Positions 43,485 to 53,872 of a DNA stretch of 54,967 bases are shown piece after piece. The DNA is from Verrucomicrobiota bacterium (GTDB lineage: Bacteria > Verrucomicrobiota > Verrucomicrobiia > Opitutales > UBA953). Made by a program: the position numbers and the translations under genes. Position 1 is the first letter of the stretch; each line of letters opens with the position of its first letter. The stretch is from NCBI GenBank assembly GCA_030831965.1, contig JAURJZ010000078.1, positions 1 through 54,967 on the forward strand, in the 5' to 3' direction. The notes below the pieces were generated by a model. It was given only the letters and a program-made list of their open reading frames with translations, was not told the DNA's origin and made no database searches.

Positions 43485-44363
43485 TCAGCGACCCTCGGGG
43501 CCGGCGGGCGGGCGCCCCGGGGCGGACTTCCCGGCGACCTTCCCCAGGGCTTCCCGAAGCGAGGCGAGGGCGGCGGGAAGCGAGCCAGCGCCCTCCCGCA
43601 GCGAGGCCGAGAGGGCATCGAGCGAGCCGGCGGCCGAGCGAAGCCGCTCGCGGGCCTCGGCAAGCCGCGACTGGGAGAGCGCGAGGGCGTCGGCGCCGGC
43701 GCCTCGCTCCAGCTCCTCGGCCAGGGCGCGCAGGCCGCGCGCGGACTCGGCGGCCCGGGCGGCCAGGTCGGCGGGGTCGACGAGCGCTTGCTCGGCGGCG
43801 TCGAGGCGCGCGCCCAGGTCGGCGACGACGCGAGCCGGGTCGCCCTCGGCGACGGCCAGGAGGAATCCGGCGACACGGCTGACCGCGGAGGGCGACGCCG
43901 GAAGGGTCGGCAGCTCCCCGGGCTCGCCCGTCGCGCTCGCGACGGGCGAGCCCGGTCGCCAAACCAGGTCGACCTCGAGGAAACCCGAGGCGGGGTTGAC
44001 GGGAAGGAACTCGACCCGCAGCCCCTCGGGGACGGCGGAGCCGAGGTCGCGCGCGGCCGGATAGCGGCGGAGGTCGATCGACAGGGCGAGCTCGGGGCGG
44101 AAGGCCCCCCCGGGGGCGGCTTGCCAGAGCCGAACCGCGGCAACCTCGCCGACCACAACGCCCTGCAGGCGGACCGGCGAGCCCACCGTGACGCCGAACA
44201 CCGGCTGCTCCGGCCTCACCACGTAGCGCGCCCGGGGCGAGAGCGAGGCGCCCGCCGCCCATCCGCCCAGCGCGAGGAGCGCGAGGACGAGGCCGGCGAG
44301 CGCGGTCAGGCCGGCCCGGCGAAGCCGCCTCAGGCGGGGTTCTGGGGATAGCTCCCGAGCCAT
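43485..44363 (-). CDS. MCE/MlaD-family protein
   Basis: A 292-residue envelope protein with one N-terminal membrane helix ([24 protein letters not shown]) and one MCE domain (about residues 45-130): [23 protein letters not shown] is the diagnostic strand pair with the G-x-P-V-x2-(N/Q)-G-V-x-VG signature, and [17 protein letters not shown] follows. The rest is a long alanine-rich helix/coiled coil, as in MlaD or Mce proteins that form hexameric lipid-transfer rings or tunnels. No mlaE or mlaF homologue is next to it. The ATG lies inside the end of pheA (34-bp overlap), so it is read after pheA. Lipid transport across the periplasm is likely by family. Confidence 0.82.
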   Translation of the reverse strand: MARELSPEPRLRRLRRAGLTALAGLVLALLALGGWAAGASLSPRARYVVRPEQPVFGVTVGSPVRLQGVVVGEVAAVRLWQAAPGGAFRPELALSIDLRRYPAARDLGSAVPEGLRVEFLPVNPASGFLEVDLVWRPGSPVASATGEPGELPTLPASPSAVSRVAGFLLAVAEGDPARVVADLGARLDAAEQALVDPADLAARAAESARGLRALAEELERGAGADALALSQSRLAEARERLRSAAGSLDALSASLREGAGSLPAALASLREALGKVAGKSAPGRPPAGPEGR

Positions 44364-45394
44364 GTGACGCGCTCGCAGCGCGGCGTGAGCTCCGCCAGGG
44401 CGGCCTGGACGCCGGGCGACTCCCAGTGCCCCGGGAAATCGATGAAGAAGAGATACTCCCATGCCTGGCGACGGCTGGGCCGGGACTCGATGCGGAGGAG
44501 GTTGATGCCGCGCGAGGAGAAGGCGCTGAGGGCGGCCTGGAGCGCGCCGGGCTCGTGGCGCAGGGCGAGCACGACGCTGGTCACCTCGTCCTTGGCCCCG
44601 GGCGGGTTGGGCTTGGGGCCGATGACAAAGAACCGCGTGGCGTTGTCGCGACGGTCCTGGATGGCCCGGGCGAGCACGGGGACCCCGCGGGACGAGGCGG
44701 CCGCGGCCGCGGCGACCGCGGCCGAGGCGGGGTCGCCGGCAACCGCCTCGACGGCGGCGGCGGTGCTGGCTGTCTCGACCAGCTCGGCGCCGGGCAGGTG
44801 CCGGGCGAGCCACGACCGGCACTGGGCCAGGGCGATGTCCTTGGAAAGCACGCGGCGCACGCCCTCGAGCGGACCGCGGCCGACGAGGCAGTGCTCAACC
44901 TCCAGGGTGAGCTGGGCAACGACCTTGAGCGGGGACTCGGCGAGCAGGTCGAGCGAGTGGCTGACCACGCCCTCGGTGGAGTTCTCGACGGGCACGACGC
45001 CGTACGAGGCCTCGCCACGCTCGACCGCCTGGAAGACATCCCCGATGCCCCGCTGCGGCCGGGCGGGCACGCTGGAGCCGAAGGCCCGGAGGGCCGCCTG
45101 GTGGGTGAACGACCCCTCGGGCCCGAGGTAGGCGACAGGCGCCGGCATCTGGGCGCCGATGGACATGGAGATGATCTCCCGGAAGACCGCTCGCACCCCC
45201 TCGGGGGGCAGCTCGCCGGCCGCCGAGACGAGGCTCGCGAGCACCTGCTCCTCGCGATGGGGCGCGTAGATGGGGGAACCGGAGCGGGCCTTGGCCTCGC
45301 CGATGGCCCGGGCGACGCGCAGGCGCTCGCTGAGCAGCCGCAGCATCTCGCGGTCGATGCGGTCGACCTCGCGGCGATGGTCGTCGAGGCTCAC
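44330..45394 (-). CDS. pheA: Chorismate mutase / prephenate dehydratase (P-protein)
   Basis: A 354-residue bifunctional enzyme making phenylpyruvate from chorismate. Residues 1-85 are an AroQ-type mutase (VDRIDREMLRLLSERLRVARAIGEAKARSGSPIYAPHREEQVL). Residues 90-270 are prephenate dehydratase (YLGPEGSFTHQAAL, GVVPVENSTEGVVSHSLDLL, and QDRRDNATRFFVIG with the catalytic Thr-Arg-Phe). The C-terminal ACT domain (EPGALQAALSAFSSRGINLLRIESRPSRRQAWEYLFFID) carries the GALV-like and ESRP motifs for phenylalanine feedback. The start is GTG 45394 in a GTGA overlap with the scpB stop. It is thus translationally coupled to scpB. Confidence 0.95.
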   Translation of the reverse strand: MSLDDHRREVDRIDREMLRLLSERLRVARAIGEAKARSGSPIYAPHREEQVLASLVSAAGELPPEGVRAVFREIISMSIGAQMPAPVAYLGPEGSFTHQAALRAFGSSVPARPQRGIGDVFQAVERGEASYGVVPVENSTEGVVSHSLDLLAESPLKVVAQLTLEVEHCLVGRGPLEGVRRVLSKDIALAQCRSWLARHLPGAELVETASTAAAVEAVAGDPASAAVAAAAAASSRGVPVLARAIQDRRDNATRFFVIGPKPNPPGAKDEVTSVVLALRHEPGALQAALSAFSSRGINLLRIESRPSRRQAWEYLFFIDFPGHWESPGVQAALAELTPRCERVTWLGSYPQNPA

Positions 45395-46140
45395 GGTCCC
45401 GGGGCCGAGGGAGGCTCGGCGGGTTCGGCCAGACCCAGCTCGCCCTCGGTGGGCCCGGCGGGAGCGGTCGCCCGGGCGATCCACTCCGAGATCTGGGCGG
45501 GCGAGAGGACGTCGGAGGCGGGCAGCTCGCCGAGCGAGCGGAGGCCGGTGAAATCGAGGAAGCGGTCGGTCGTGCCGTAGGTGAGGGGCCGACCGGGGAG
45601 ATCCGCCCGGCCGGTCACCTGGGCGAGCTCGAGCTCCAGCAGGCGCTGCAGCGCGCTCTCGACCGACACGCCGCGGATGGCCTCCATGTCGGCGCGGGTC
45701 ACCGGCTGCCGGTAGGCAACGATGGCCAGGGTCTCGAGGGCCGCGGGGGAAAGCCGTTGGGGGCGAACCTCGCCGCGGAGGAGGCGGACCCAGTCGGCGT
45801 GAGCCGGCGCCACGACGAGCCGGAAGCCCTCGGGCCCCTGCAGGATGCGGCAGACGTCGCCGCCGCCGGCGAACTCGGCGTCCAGCTGCTCCATCGCCTC
45901 GCGGATCTGGGTGGCGGTGATGAGGGTCGGCACCTGGTCGATGATGTCCCGGATGACCTCCTGGACGGAGGCGGGGTCGGCCGAGGCTCCCTCGGCGGGC
46001 GGGGAGACGGCCGCGCCGGGCTCCGGGGGACGGCGCTCATCGTGGTAACGCTGGACGACCCTCTGGATGTCCTTGATGGAAATCGGCTCCGAGGTCGAAA
46101 GGAGGAGGGCCTTGAGGACCCGCTTGAGGTTGAATTCCAC
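45391..46140 (-). CDS. scpB: Segregation and condensation protein B (ScpB)
   Basis: A 249-residue kleisin-associated subunit of the Smc-ScpAB condensin. Two winged-helix domains are visible: the first ([30 protein letters not shown]) with a longer proline/alanine-rich insert at about residues 36-60, the second with [41 protein letters not shown] and [20 protein letters not shown], which is the family hallmark. The start is GTG 46140. No scpA is adjacent. The insert in the first domain is unusual. It is divergent from ilvD by 100 bp. Confidence 0.93.
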   Translation of the reverse strand: MEFNLKRVLKALLLSTSEPISIKDIQRVVQRYHDERRPPEPGAAVSPPAEGASADPASVQEVIRDIIDQVPTLITATQIREAMEQLDAEFAGGGDVCRILQGPEGFRLVVAPAHADWVRLLRGEVRPQRLSPAALETLAIVAYRQPVTRADMEAIRGVSVESALQRLLELELAQVTGRADLPGRPLTYGTTDRFLDFTGLRSLGELPASDVLSPAQISEWIARATAPAGPTEGELGLAEPAEPPSAPGP

Positions 46141-46240
46141 GGCAAAAGGTTGCGGTAAGGGGGCCGAGGACTCAAGGTCTGCGGCTGGTGGAAGGGTGGG
46201 TGAGACAACCCCGCCTGTCCACCGCAGAATCCAACCTCCC

Positions 46241-47926
46241 ATGCCCGACCCCAACGCCCTCCGCCGCCATTCCTCGCCCGTCGTCGACGGCCCCGACCGC
46301 GCGCCCAGCCGCGCCATGCTGCGGGCCGTGGGCTTCGCCGACGCCGATTTCGCCAAGCCCGTGGTCGGCGTGGCCTCGACCTGGTCGATGGTCACCCCCT
46401 GCAACATGCACATCGACCGGCTGGCCGAGGAATCGCGCAAGGGCGCGGACGCGGCGGGCGGCAAGTCGGTCGTCTTCTGCACCATCACCGTCTCCGACGG
46501 CATCTCGATGGGCACCCCGGGGATGCGCTACTCCCTGGTCTCGCGGGAGATCATCGCCGACTCGGTCGAGGCGGTCGCCGGCGCGGAGGGCTTCGACGGC
46601 CTGGTCTGCATCGGCGGGTGCGACAAGAACATGCCCGGCTGCGCCATCGCCATGGCCCGGCTCAACCGCCCCTCGGTCTTCGTCTACGGCGGCACCATCG
46701 TCCCGGGCCTGCACCGCGGCCAGGCGGCGGACATCGTCACGGTCTTCGAGGCGGTCGGCAGGCATGCGGGGGGCCAGATCGCCGAGGGCGAGCTGCGCGA
46801 GATCGAGTCGTGCTCGATTCCCGGCGAGGGCTCCTGCGGCGGGATGTACACCGCCAACACGATGGCGTCGGCCATCGAGGCGCTCGGCCTGAGCCTGCCC
46901 GACAGCTCGGCCCAGCTGGCCAATTCCAAGGCCAAGTTGGAGGATTGCGCCCGCGCCGGGGCCGCGGTGGTCGAGCTCCTTCGCAAGGGCATCCGCCCGT
47001 CCGACATCCTGTCCCGGGAGTCGTTCGAGAACGCCATCACGGTCGTCATCGCCCTCGGCGGCTCGACCAACGCGGTCCTCCACCTCATCGCCATGGCCCA
47101 CGCGGCCGGCATCGGCCTCGGGCTGGACGACTTCGAGCGCATCGGGCGGCGCGTGCCCGTGCTCTGCGACCTGAAGCCGAGCGGCAAGTACAACATGGCG
47201 CACTTCGTTCGCATCGGCGGGCTCCAGCCGCTGCTCCGCCAGCTGCTCGACGCCGGGCTGCTCCACGGCGGCTGCCTGACCGTGACGGGCAAGACCGTGG
47301 CGGAGAACCTGGCCGGCGTCCGGCCCTACGCCGCTGACCAGGACGTCGTCCGGCCGATGTCCAACCCGATCAAGCCCGACAGCCACCTCCGCATCCTCCG
47401 CGGCAACCTCGCCCCCGAGGGCGCCGTGGCCAAGATCTCCGGCAAGGAGGGGCTGCGCTTCTCCGGCAAGGCGATTGTCTTCGAGTCGGAGGAGGCCAGC
47501 CTCCGCGGCATCCTCGACGGCGCGGTCAGGGAAGGCCACGTCATCGTCATCCGCAACGAGGGACCGGTCGGCGGACCCGGGATGCGCGAGATGCTCGGGC
47601 CGACCAGCGCCGTCATGGGCAAGGGCCTGGGCAAGGCGGTCGCCCTCGTCACCGACGGGCGCTTCTCGGGAGGCTCCCACGGCTTCGTGGTCGGCCACAT
47701 CACGCCCGAGGCCGCGGTGGGAGGCCCGCTCGCCCTCGTGCGCGACGGCGACACGCTGACCATCGACGCCGTGCGCAACGAGCTGAACCTCGAGGTCCCC
47801 GAGGCCGAGCTCGCGGCCCGCCGGGCCGCGTGGAAGGCCGCCCCGCCCAAGGAGACCCGCGGCGCCCTGGCGAAGTACGCGCGCCTCGTCTCCTCGGCCT
47901 CCCTCGGCGCGGTCACCGACCGCTGA
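46241..47926 (+). CDS. ilvD: Dihydroxy-acid dehydratase
   Basis: A 561-residue iron-sulfur dehydratase for valine, leucine and isoleucine synthesis. The cluster cysteines lie in TPCNMH (about residue 50), [10 protein letters not shown] (about 120) and [13 protein letters not shown] (about 195). [46 protein letters not shown] and the active-site serine in [14 protein letters not shown] are all present. The three-cysteine pattern fits the [2Fe-2S] class. The ATG at 46241 is the family start. A short 11-bp gap separates its stop from the convergent NHL-propeller gene. No other ilv gene is in the window. Confidence 0.96.
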   Translation: MPDPNALRRHSSPVVDGPDRAPSRAMLRAVGFADADFAKPVVGVASTWSMVTPCNMHIDRLAEESRKGADAAGGKSVVFCTITVSDGISMGTPGMRYSLVSREIIADSVEAVAGAEGFDGLVCIGGCDKNMPGCAIAMARLNRPSVFVYGGTIVPGLHRGQAADIVTVFEAVGRHAGGQIAEGELREIESCSIPGEGSCGGMYTANTMASAIEALGLSLPDSSAQLANSKAKLEDCARAGAAVVELLRKGIRPSDILSRESFENAITVVIALGGSTNAVLHLIAMAHAAGIGLGLDDFERIGRRVPVLCDLKPSGKYNMAHFVRIGGLQPLLRQLLDAGLLHGGCLTVTGKTVAENLAGVRPYAADQDVVRPMSNPIKPDSHLRILRGNLAPEGAVAKISGKEGLRFSGKAIVFESEEASLRGILDGAVREGHVIVIRNEGPVGGPGMREMLGPTSAVMGKGLGKAVALVTDGRFSGGSHGFVVGHITPEAAVGGPLALVRDGDTLTIDAVRNELNLEVPEAELAARRAAWKAAPPKETRGALAKYARLVSSASLGAVTDR

Positions 47927-47937
47927 GCGGCCGGCCC

Positions 47938-48981
47938 TCAGACCCGGACCAGCTTGACGGGGAAGGTGCGGTGGGTGTTCCACTGCGCGACGTAGAGGGA
48001 CTCCTCGTCGTCGACGCAGACACCGTGGGGGTAGCGGAAGGGGTTGTTGGCGGAGAGGGTCATCGGCTGGAGGACGCCGTCCTTGTACACGGGGGCCTCC
48101 GCGCCGGGGAGGGAGACGACGCGCAGGTCGGCGTCGAGCACCGCCACGCAGCCGCGCTCCTCGGGGTGGCAGTTGCGGTTGAGCGTGATGAGGGGGACGT
48201 AGCTGTGGGCGCCGCGTCGGGGCTGGGTGACGAAGCAGGGGAAGCCGTTGGCGAGGGCGACCTCGCCGAGCAGCTTGCCGTCGAGGTCGTAGCGCTTGAT
48301 CGCGCGGTGCTGGCGGGACGCCACGCGGAGCTCGGGCGAGCCGGAGCGGGAGTCGACCGAGCCGCCGTGGGGTTGGCTGAGCTGGCCGGCCCCGAAGACG
48401 GCGATTTCCTCGCCCTTGGCCGAGAAGCGGATGACGAGCGAGCTCGCGTAGCCGTCCATCACGTAGAGGTCGCCGTTGGGGGCGACGGCCACGTCGGTCG
48501 GGGTGAAGCCGGCGCTGGGATTGGCGTAGGCGCCGCCCTTCGGACGCCCGATGGTCATCACCACCTTGCCCGAGAGCGTGGTCTTGATCACCTGCCGGCG
48601 GGAGGTGTCGGTGATGTAAAGGAACTCCTCGCCCCCCTCGTCGCTGATGACCAGGCCGTGGGCGCCCGGATAGTCCTTGCCCCAGGCGTCGACCGGCTTG
48701 CCGGAGCGATCGTAGACGAGGATGTTGCTGGAGGTGGCGGAGTTGTCGGTCTGGGCCAGGTAGAGGCGCCCGGAGCGGTCCTGGACCATCGCGTGGCAGT
48801 CCTTGACCGTGCGACCCTCGACCTTGCCCCAGTCGCGCTGGATGCGGTAGCGGAAGCCGCCCTGGCCGAGGATCTCCCCCTCGGGGACGGCCTGGGCGCC
48901 GAGACGGCGGGAGAAGAGGCCGGCGGCGAGGGAGACGGTGGCGAGATGGCCGAGGAAACGGCGGCGAGGCAGCGGTTGCAT
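47938..48981 (-). CDS. Tat-exported NHL-repeat beta-propeller protein
   Basis: A 347-residue protein with a twin-arginine signal ([20 protein letters not shown]) and a six-bladed NHL-type propeller. Repeats show [68 protein letters not shown], and [23 protein letters not shown]. Relatives resemble the lyase part of peptidylglycine alpha-amidating enzyme or serve as binding scaffolds; catalytic residues cannot be assigned with confidence. Export folded by Tat hints at a cofactor or metal. It is convergent with ilvD and divergent from pgi (75 bp). Confidence 0.78.
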   Translation of the reverse strand: MQPLPRRRFLGHLATVSLAAGLFSRRLGAQAVPEGEILGQGGFRYRIQRDWGKVEGRTVKDCHAMVQDRSGRLYLAQTDNSATSSNILVYDRSGKPVDAWGKDYPGAHGLVISDEGGEEFLYITDTSRRQVIKTTLSGKVVMTIGRPKGGAYANPSAGFTPTDVAVAPNGDLYVMDGYASSLVIRFSAKGEEIAVFGAGQLSQPHGGSVDSRSGSPELRVASRQHRAIKRYDLDGKLLGEVALANGFPCFVTQPRRGAHSYVPLITLNRNCHPEERGCVAVLDADLRVVSLPGAEAPVYKDGVLQPMTLSANNPFRYPHGVCVDDEESLYVAQWNTHRTFPVKLVRV

Positions 48982-49056
48982 GGCCGGAGCAAAGCGGGGA
49001 GGCCCGGGGTTGCAAGAACGCTTGCGCCCGCGCGGGGAGGATGGAATGAAGGGAGG

Positions 49057-50667
49057 ATGGACGACGCCTTCGCCCGCTTCCGCAGCCAGCTGATGACCTG
49101 GCCCGAGCTGGACCAGAGCCTTTGGCTCGACCTCAGCCGGGCCCGCCTGCCCCGGACCGATCCGGCCTTGCGCCGCGCGCTGGAGTCGGCCCTGGCCGAG
49201 ATGCGCGAGCTCGAGGCGGGCTCCCTGGCCAACCCCGACGAGGGACGCCGGGTCGGCCACTACTGGCTCCGCGCGCCCGAGCTCGCGCCCGACGCGGCGA
49301 CCGCGACCCTCATCCGCGACTCCTGGGCATCCATCGCGTCCTTCGCCGCCAAGGTCCACGCCGGCGAGCTGCGCGGGGCCGACGGCCCGTTCACCGACCT
49401 GCTCTGCATCGGCATCGGCGGCTCGGCGCTCGGGCCCCAGTTCCTGGCCGACGCGCTGGGCGGCCCGGGGGACCGGCTCAGGCTCCACTTCCTCGACAAC
49501 ACCGACCCGGACGGCTTCGACCGGGTTCTGCTCGGCCTGGAGGGCCGCCTGGGGCGGACGCTGGCCGTGGTGATGTCCAAGTCCGGCGGGACACCCGAGC
49601 CGCGCAACGCGATGCGCGAGGCCGAGGCGCGCTGGAAGGCGGCCGGGCTCGCCTTCGCCCGCCACGCCGTCGCCGTCACCGGCGAGGGCAGCGAGCTCGA
49701 CCGCGCCGCCGCGGGCGCGGGCTTCCTCGCCCGGTTCCCGATGTGGGACTGGGTCGGCGGGCGCACGAGCGTGCTCGGGCCGGTCGGACTTGTCCCGGCG
49801 TCGCTCCAGGGGCTCGACACCGAGGGCCTGCTGGCGGGGGCGGCGGAGATGGACGCCATCACCCGCGACCCCGATCCCGATCGCAATCCCGCGGCCCAGC
49901 TGGCCCGGGCCTGGCTTCACCTCACCGAGGGAAAGGCCGGGCGGGCGATGGTGGTGCTACCCTACAAGGACCGGCTTGTCCTCCTCTCCAAGTACCTCCA
50001 GCAGCTCGTGATGGAGTCGCTGGGCAAGTCGCACGACCGCGCCGGCAAGCTCGTCCGGCAGGGGCTCACGGTGTACGGCAACAAGGGGTCGACCGACCAG
50101 CATGCCTACATCCAGCAGCTGCGCGACGGTCCGGACGACTTCTTCGCCTTCTTCGTGGAGGTCCTGCGCGACCGCGAGGGCCCCTCGCCGGAAGTCGAGC
50201 CGGGCGTGACCAGCGGCGACTACCTCCAAGCCTTCCTCCTCGGCACCCGCGAGGCCCTCTCGGCCGAGGGCAAGGCCAGCCTGACGCTCACCCTGGGGGC
50301 GGTCGACGCCCGGGGCATCGGGCGCACCCTCGCCCTCTTCGAGCGCGCCGTCGGGCTCTACGCCTCGCTGCTCAACATCAACGCCTACCACCAGCCCGGA
50401 GTCGAGGCCGGCAAAAAGGCCGCCGGCGAGGCCCTCCGCCTCTCGGCCGCCGCCCGCAGGCACCTTGAGGAAAGGCCCTCCGAATGGCTTTCCGCGCCCG
50501 AGATTGCCGCTCAAATAGGGCTTGAGGGGGGTGGGGAAACCGTGTTCAAGATTTGCCTGCGTCTCTCTCGCAACGGCCGGCTCGATTGCAACCCCCACGC
50601 CGATCCCGGACTCGCCCGCTTCCGCCACCGCAACCCCTCCCCCACCCATCATGACCAAGTCGACTAA
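49057..50667 (+). CDS. pgi: Glucose-6-phosphate isomerase
   Basis: A 536-residue enzyme that interconverts glucose-6-P and fructose-6-P. SIS-type features: [28 protein letters not shown] (phosphate-binding), [28 protein letters not shown] with the catalytic His and Gln, and [16 protein letters not shown] with the catalytic lysine. The size and C-terminal extension ([25 protein letters not shown]) fit the cyanobacterial/plant branch of PGI. ATG 49057 follows GGGAGG with no spacer; ATG 49041 two bases out of frame is not used. TTGCGC at 49022 may be a -35. Its 3' end overlaps the next gene by 17 bp. Confidence 0.93.
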   Translation: MDDAFARFRSQLMTWPELDQSLWLDLSRARLPRTDPALRRALESALAEMRELEAGSLANPDEGRRVGHYWLRAPELAPDAATATLIRDSWASIASFAAKVHAGELRGADGPFTDLLCIGIGGSALGPQFLADALGGPGDRLRLHFLDNTDPDGFDRVLLGLEGRLGRTLAVVMSKSGGTPEPRNAMREAEARWKAAGLAFARHAVAVTGEGSELDRAAAGAGFLARFPMWDWVGGRTSVLGPVGLVPASLQGLDTEGLLAGAAEMDAITRDPDPDRNPAAQLARAWLHLTEGKAGRAMVVLPYKDRLVLLSKYLQQLVMESLGKSHDRAGKLVRQGLTVYGNKGSTDQHAYIQQLRDGPDDFFAFFVEVLRDREGPSPEVEPGVTSGDYLQAFLLGTREALSAEGKASLTLTLGAVDARGIGRTLALFERAVGLYASLLNINAYHQPGVEAGKKAAGEALRLSAAARRHLEERPSEWLSAPEIAAQIGLEGGGETVFKICLRLSRNGRLDCNPHADPGLARFRHRNPSPTHHDQVD

Positions 50668-51550
50668 CCTGGCCATCCGCCTCCTCGGCATCGTCGCCGC
50701 CGTCGCCTGCGGCGCGTTCGTCTATCTCCTCAACGGCAAGGTGGACCTCGTGATGGCCAAGACCGCCGTCCTCGTCAAGGAAGGCGCCGGCAACGACTTC
50801 GACTCCCGCGTCAACAAGATCCCCGAGGTGCACGCCGTCCTCGAGGAGCGCCGGGCGAAGGTCGTCGAGCACGAGGGCACGATCAAGGACCTGGTGGCCG
50901 ACGTCGCCGAGAAGAAGACCCGCATCGAGGAGCTCAACCGCAACGTCGCCACCCTGGAGGGCGAGCGCACCGAGCTCACCCGGCGCCGCGATGAGCTGGC
51001 CACCAACCTCGCCACCGTGACGGGAGAGCGCGATTCCCTGACCAGCCAGCTCAACACCGCCCGCGAGGAGGTCGCGCGCAAGACCGAGCAGATCGCCGCC
51101 ATGTTCACCCGCGAGCAGCTCGACGCCGAGATCGCCGCCAAGAACAAGATGGAGGACGCCCGCAACGACGTCACCAACAAGTACGTCCAGCTCTACAACT
51201 GGATCCAGAACAACACGGGCAGCAAGCCCCCCTACCCCCGCGACCCCAACTTCGTCGACAACGGCGGGGTGAAGGTCGAGGCGGCGCCCGAGACCCTCAC
51301 CACCCGCGTGGTCGCCATCTCGCCCTCCCAGGGCCTGATCAGCTTCTCCGTCGGCGAGGAGGTCGGCGTCCGCAGCGACGCCGGCTTCGAGATCTTCGTC
51401 AACGAGAAGTCGGTCGGCAAGGTCCGCATCTCCGAGGTCAGCCCCTCCTTCAGCGTCGCGCAGATCCTGCCCAACACCAACCTCGGCGCGCTCGCCCGCG
51501 GCCAGGTCCTGACCCTCGTGCCCTTCACGGGCAAGGTCTCGGCCAAGTAA
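50651..51550 (+). CDS. Membrane-anchored coiled-coil protein (299 aa)
   Basis: Not a recognised family. One N-terminal membrane helix ([21 protein letters not shown]) is followed by a coiled coil at about residues 65-165 ([20 protein letters not shown] through [12 protein letters not shown]) and a C-terminal beta-rich domain ([49 protein letters not shown]), which resembles a small barrel-type domain as found after coiled coils in periplasmic adaptor proteins. Its start lies within the end of pgi (17-bp overlap), and a small lipoprotein gene follows 5 bp after the stop. The pair echoes the coiled-coil/lipoprotein operon at 37726-41820. Envelope organisation is a guess. Confidence 0.72.
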   Translation: MTKSTNLAIRLLGIVAAVACGAFVYLLNGKVDLVMAKTAVLVKEGAGNDFDSRVNKIPEVHAVLEERRAKVVEHEGTIKDLVADVAEKKTRIEELNRNVATLEGERTELTRRRDELATNLATVTGERDSLTSQLNTAREEVARKTEQIAAMFTREQLDAEIAAKNKMEDARNDVTNKYVQLYNWIQNNTGSKPPYPRDPNFVDNGGVKVEAAPETLTTRVVAISPSQGLISFSVGEEVGVRSDAGFEIFVNEKSVGKVRISEVSPSFSVAQILPNTNLGALARGQVLTLVPFTGKVSAK

Positions 51551-51555
51551 AGCCC

Positions 51556-51717
51556 GTGCGCGCGGCCTCCCCCGCCCTCCTGCTCCTGGCGCTCGCGGCC
51601 CTGCTCGCCGGCTGCGCCTCGGACGAGGAGGGCGGAGGGGGCGACCTGCCCCAGGCCCAGCCCGCCCACTGGGAAGGCGGCCTTCCCGGCGTCGCCCCGG
51701 GCGGTCCCCCGCGCTGA
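51556..51717 (+). CDS. Small lipoprotein (53 aa)
   Basis: GTG 51556 opens a 53-residue frame ending at TGA 51717. It encodes a lipoprotein signal (ASPALLLLALAALLAGCAS with lipobox LAGC, Cys20) and a short acidic, glycine/proline-rich mature part of 34 residues. It starts 5 bp after the coiled-coil protein gene, and its TGA overlaps the rsmI ATG (TGATG), so it fits a translationally coupled operon exactly. No domain is evident. It is probably attached to the inner or outer membrane. Confidence 0.65.
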   Translation: MRAASPALLLLALAALLAGCASDEEGGGGDLPQAQPAHWEGGLPGVAPGGPPR

Positions 51718-52448
51718 TGCCCGCGCCGGGACCCAGGCCCGGCGGGATGCTCCTGCTGGTGGCGACCCCCTTGGGCAACCTCGGGGACCTCTCCCCGCGG
51801 GCCCGGCAGGCGCTGGCCGAGGCGGATGTCGTGGCGTGCGAGGACACCCGCACCACGGCCAACCTGCTCCGGCTGGCCGGCGTCAGCGCGCGCTCCCTCT
51901 CGGCCTACCACGACCACAACGAGGCGGAGGCCGCCGAGGCGCTGGCCGACCGGGTCGCGGCCGGGCAGGTCGTGGCGGTGGTCACCGATGCCGGCACGCC
52001 CGGGATGAGCGACCCCGGATTCCGCGCCGCGCGCGCCTGCGCCCGGCGCGGCCTCCGCGTGTCGCCCGTCCCCGGGCCCAACGCGGCCGTCGCCCTGCTC
52101 TCGGCATCCGGCCTGCCGACCAACGCCTTCCGCTTCGTCGGCTTCCTCCCTCCGAAATCGGCCGCGCGCCGGCGCTTCCTCGCGGAGGAGGCCCTAGCCG
52201 CCGCCGAAACCCTCGTGCTGCACGAGTCGTGCCACCGGATCGACGCGCTGCTCGGCGAGATGCTGGAGATCCTGGGACCCGACCGCGTGGCCTGCGTGGG
52301 TCGCGAGCTGACCAAGCTGCACGAGTCGGTCCGGACCGGGCCGCTCGGGGAGCTTGTGCCCGCCGTGCGCGCCGGCAGCCTGAAGGGGGAGTTCACGCTG
52401 GCCATCGGCCCGGCAGGCTACGCTCTGGGACCGGCTTTAGGCCGTTGA
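51717..52448 (+). CDS. rsmI: 16S rRNA C1402 2'-O-methyltransferase RsmI
   Basis: A 243-residue SAM-dependent methyltransferase that modifies C1402 in the ribosomal P site. The tetrapyrrole-methylase fold is recognised by LLLVATPLGNLGDLSPRA, CEDTRTTANLLRLAG, YHDHNEAEAA, VAVVTDAGTPGMSDPGF, VPGPNAAVALLSASGLP and FRFVGFLPPKSAARR, and CVGRELTKLHESVRTG. The length is slightly short at the C-terminus, where LKGEFTLAIGP ends the family core. The ATG at 51717 shares one base with the upstream lipoprotein stop. Confidence 0.95.
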   Translation: MPAPGPRPGGMLLLVATPLGNLGDLSPRARQALAEADVVACEDTRTTANLLRLAGVSARSLSAYHDHNEAEAAEALADRVAAGQVVAVVTDAGTPGMSDPGFRAARACARRGLRVSPVPGPNAAVALLSASGLPTNAFRFVGFLPPKSAARRRFLAEEALAAAETLVLHESCHRIDALLGEMLEILGPDRVACVGRELTKLHESVRTGPLGELVPAVRAGSLKGEFTLAIGPAGYALGPALGR

Positions 52449-52478
52449 CCCAGGGCGGGGCGCGGGCAATCCTGCGGC

Positions 52479-53096
52479 GTGGCGGGCTTCGACGACAACC
52501 TGGTGCGCGAATACTTCGAGCTCGGCGGCTTCTTCGTCCGCCAGTCGCGCAAGTACGCCGTGCAATCCCGCCGCAAGCGGGCGGACGAGGAATCCGACCT
52601 CCTGGTCATCAACCCCTCCCCCCGCCGGGAAACCTCCCCGCCCTTCCAGGTCTTCGGGGCCGACCTAGGGGCCATCTCCCGGGCCGTGGTCGCGGTCAAG
52701 GGATGGCACACCACGCGCGCCGTCACCCCGTCGATGATCCGCAAGGGCGAGCTCCTTGAGTTCGTGCGCAAGGAGGCGGTCGACGCCGCGCGCGAGGCCT
52801 TCGCGGACCTGGGCGAGACGGAGGACGAGGCGGGCGGAGGGCTGACGAAGATCCTGGTGCTGCCGGGGCTGCCGACGGCCGAGCCGCAGCGGGCGGAGAG
52901 CATCGCCCTGCTGCGCGAGCACGGGGTCGACCACGTCCTGACCTTCCGCACCATCCTCGAGAGCATGGTCCAGCGGGTGGAGTCGAACCAAAGCTACGCC
53001 AAGTCCGACACGCTGCAGCTGCTCCGGCTGCTCCGGGTCTACGACATGGTGAAGTCGGCCCAGCTCGAGCTCTTCCCCGACCGCCCGTCCCGATGA
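52479..53096 (+). CDS. Uncharacterised protein, possible PD-(D/E)XK fold
   Basis: I know no named family for this 205-residue soluble protein. FDDNLVREYFELGGFFVRQSRKY, then ADEESDLLVINP and RAVVAVKGWHTT, follow the order helix, acidic strand, and strand with (V/E)-x-K that marks restriction-endonuclease-like folds (Asp in ESDLL, Lys in AVKGW). The C-terminal half is helical (TILESMVQRVESNQSYAKSD, LLRLLRVYDMVKSAQLELF). The start is GTG 52479; upstream TTGACC (52445), 17 bp, AATCCT, then 5 bp to GTG suggests a leaderless transcript. It overlaps lpxA (ATGA). A nuclease function is a hypothesis; a structural role is equally possible. Confidence 0.65.
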   Translation: MAGFDDNLVREYFELGGFFVRQSRKYAVQSRRKRADEESDLLVINPSPRRETSPPFQVFGADLGAISRAVVAVKGWHTTRAVTPSMIRKGELLEFVRKEAVDAAREAFADLGETEDEAGGGLTKILVLPGLPTAEPQRAESIALLREHGVDHVLTFRTILESMVQRVESNQSYAKSDTLQLLRLLRVYDMVKSAQLELFPDRPSR

Positions 53097-53872
53097 TCCA
53101 CCCCGCCGCCCTCGTCGACTCCGGCGCGAGCGTCGCCGCGGGCTGCCGCATCGGCCCCTTCGCCGTGGTCGAGGCGGGAGCCTCGCTCGGCCCGGGCTGC
53201 GTCCTCGGCGCGCACGCGGTTGTGCGCGGCTCCGCCCGGCTGGGCTCGGGCGTGCGGGTCGACAGCTTCGCGGTGGTCGGTGGCGACCCCCAGGACCTCG
53301 GGTTCGACGCCGCGACGCCCACGCGGGCGGAGGTGGGCGACGGCGCGGTGATCCGCGAGCACGCGACCATCCACCGCGCCACCGTCGCCGGCGGCTCGAC
53401 CCGCGTGGCGGCCGGCTGCCTGGTGATGGCCGGGGCCCACGTGGGGCACGACTGCGACGTGGGCCCCGGGGCCATCCTCGCCAACGGCTGCATGCTGGGC
53501 GGCCACGTGGAGGTCGGCGAGCGGGCCTTTGTCAGCGGCGGCGTCGCCGTCCACCAGTTCTGCCGGATCGGCCGCGGCGCGCTGGTCTCCGGCAACGCGG
53601 TGATCACGGAGGACGTCGCCCCCCAGCTGCTCGCCCACGGCCGCAACGAGGTCACCGGCCTCAACCTGGTCGGGCTGAGGCGTCGCGGCGCCTCGGCCGA
53701 GGCCGTCGCCGAGCTGAAGCGCGCCTACCGCGAGGTGTTCGCCCCGGGCGTCTCCTGCGCCGCCCGGGCCGAGGCGGCGCTGGCGTCCGGGAGCTACGCC
53801 ACGGAGGCGGCGACGGACTTCCTCCGGTTCTTCCTGGGCGGACGCCGCGGGCGGTTCGCCTCGCCCGCATGA
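53093..53872 (+). CDS. lpxA: UDP-N-acetylglucosamine O-acyltransferase LpxA
   Basis: A 259-residue left-handed beta-helix acyltransferase for the first step of lipid A synthesis. It starts IHPAALVDSGASVAAGCRIGPF, shows hexapeptide repeats through about residue 185, the AVVGGDPQDLGF segment, IREHATIHRATVAGGSTRV, AGAHVGHDCDVG with the catalytic histidine, and GVAVHQFCRIGRGALVSGNA. A C-terminal helical domain (NLVGLRRRGASAEAVAELKRAY) is present. The length is typical. It implies a Gram-negative outer membrane with LPS. No lpxB, lpxC, lpxD or fabZ is in the window. It overlaps both neighbours by 4 bp. Confidence 0.93.
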   Translation: MIHPAALVDSGASVAAGCRIGPFAVVEAGASLGPGCVLGAHAVVRGSARLGSGVRVDSFAVVGGDPQDLGFDAATPTRAEVGDGAVIREHATIHRATVAGGSTRVAAGCLVMAGAHVGHDCDVGPGAILANGCMLGGHVEVGERAFVSGGVAVHQFCRIGRGALVSGNAVITEDVAPQLLAHGRNEVTGLNLVGLRRRGASAEAVAELKRAYREVFAPGVSCAARAEAALASGSYATEAATDFLRFFLGGRRGRFASPA

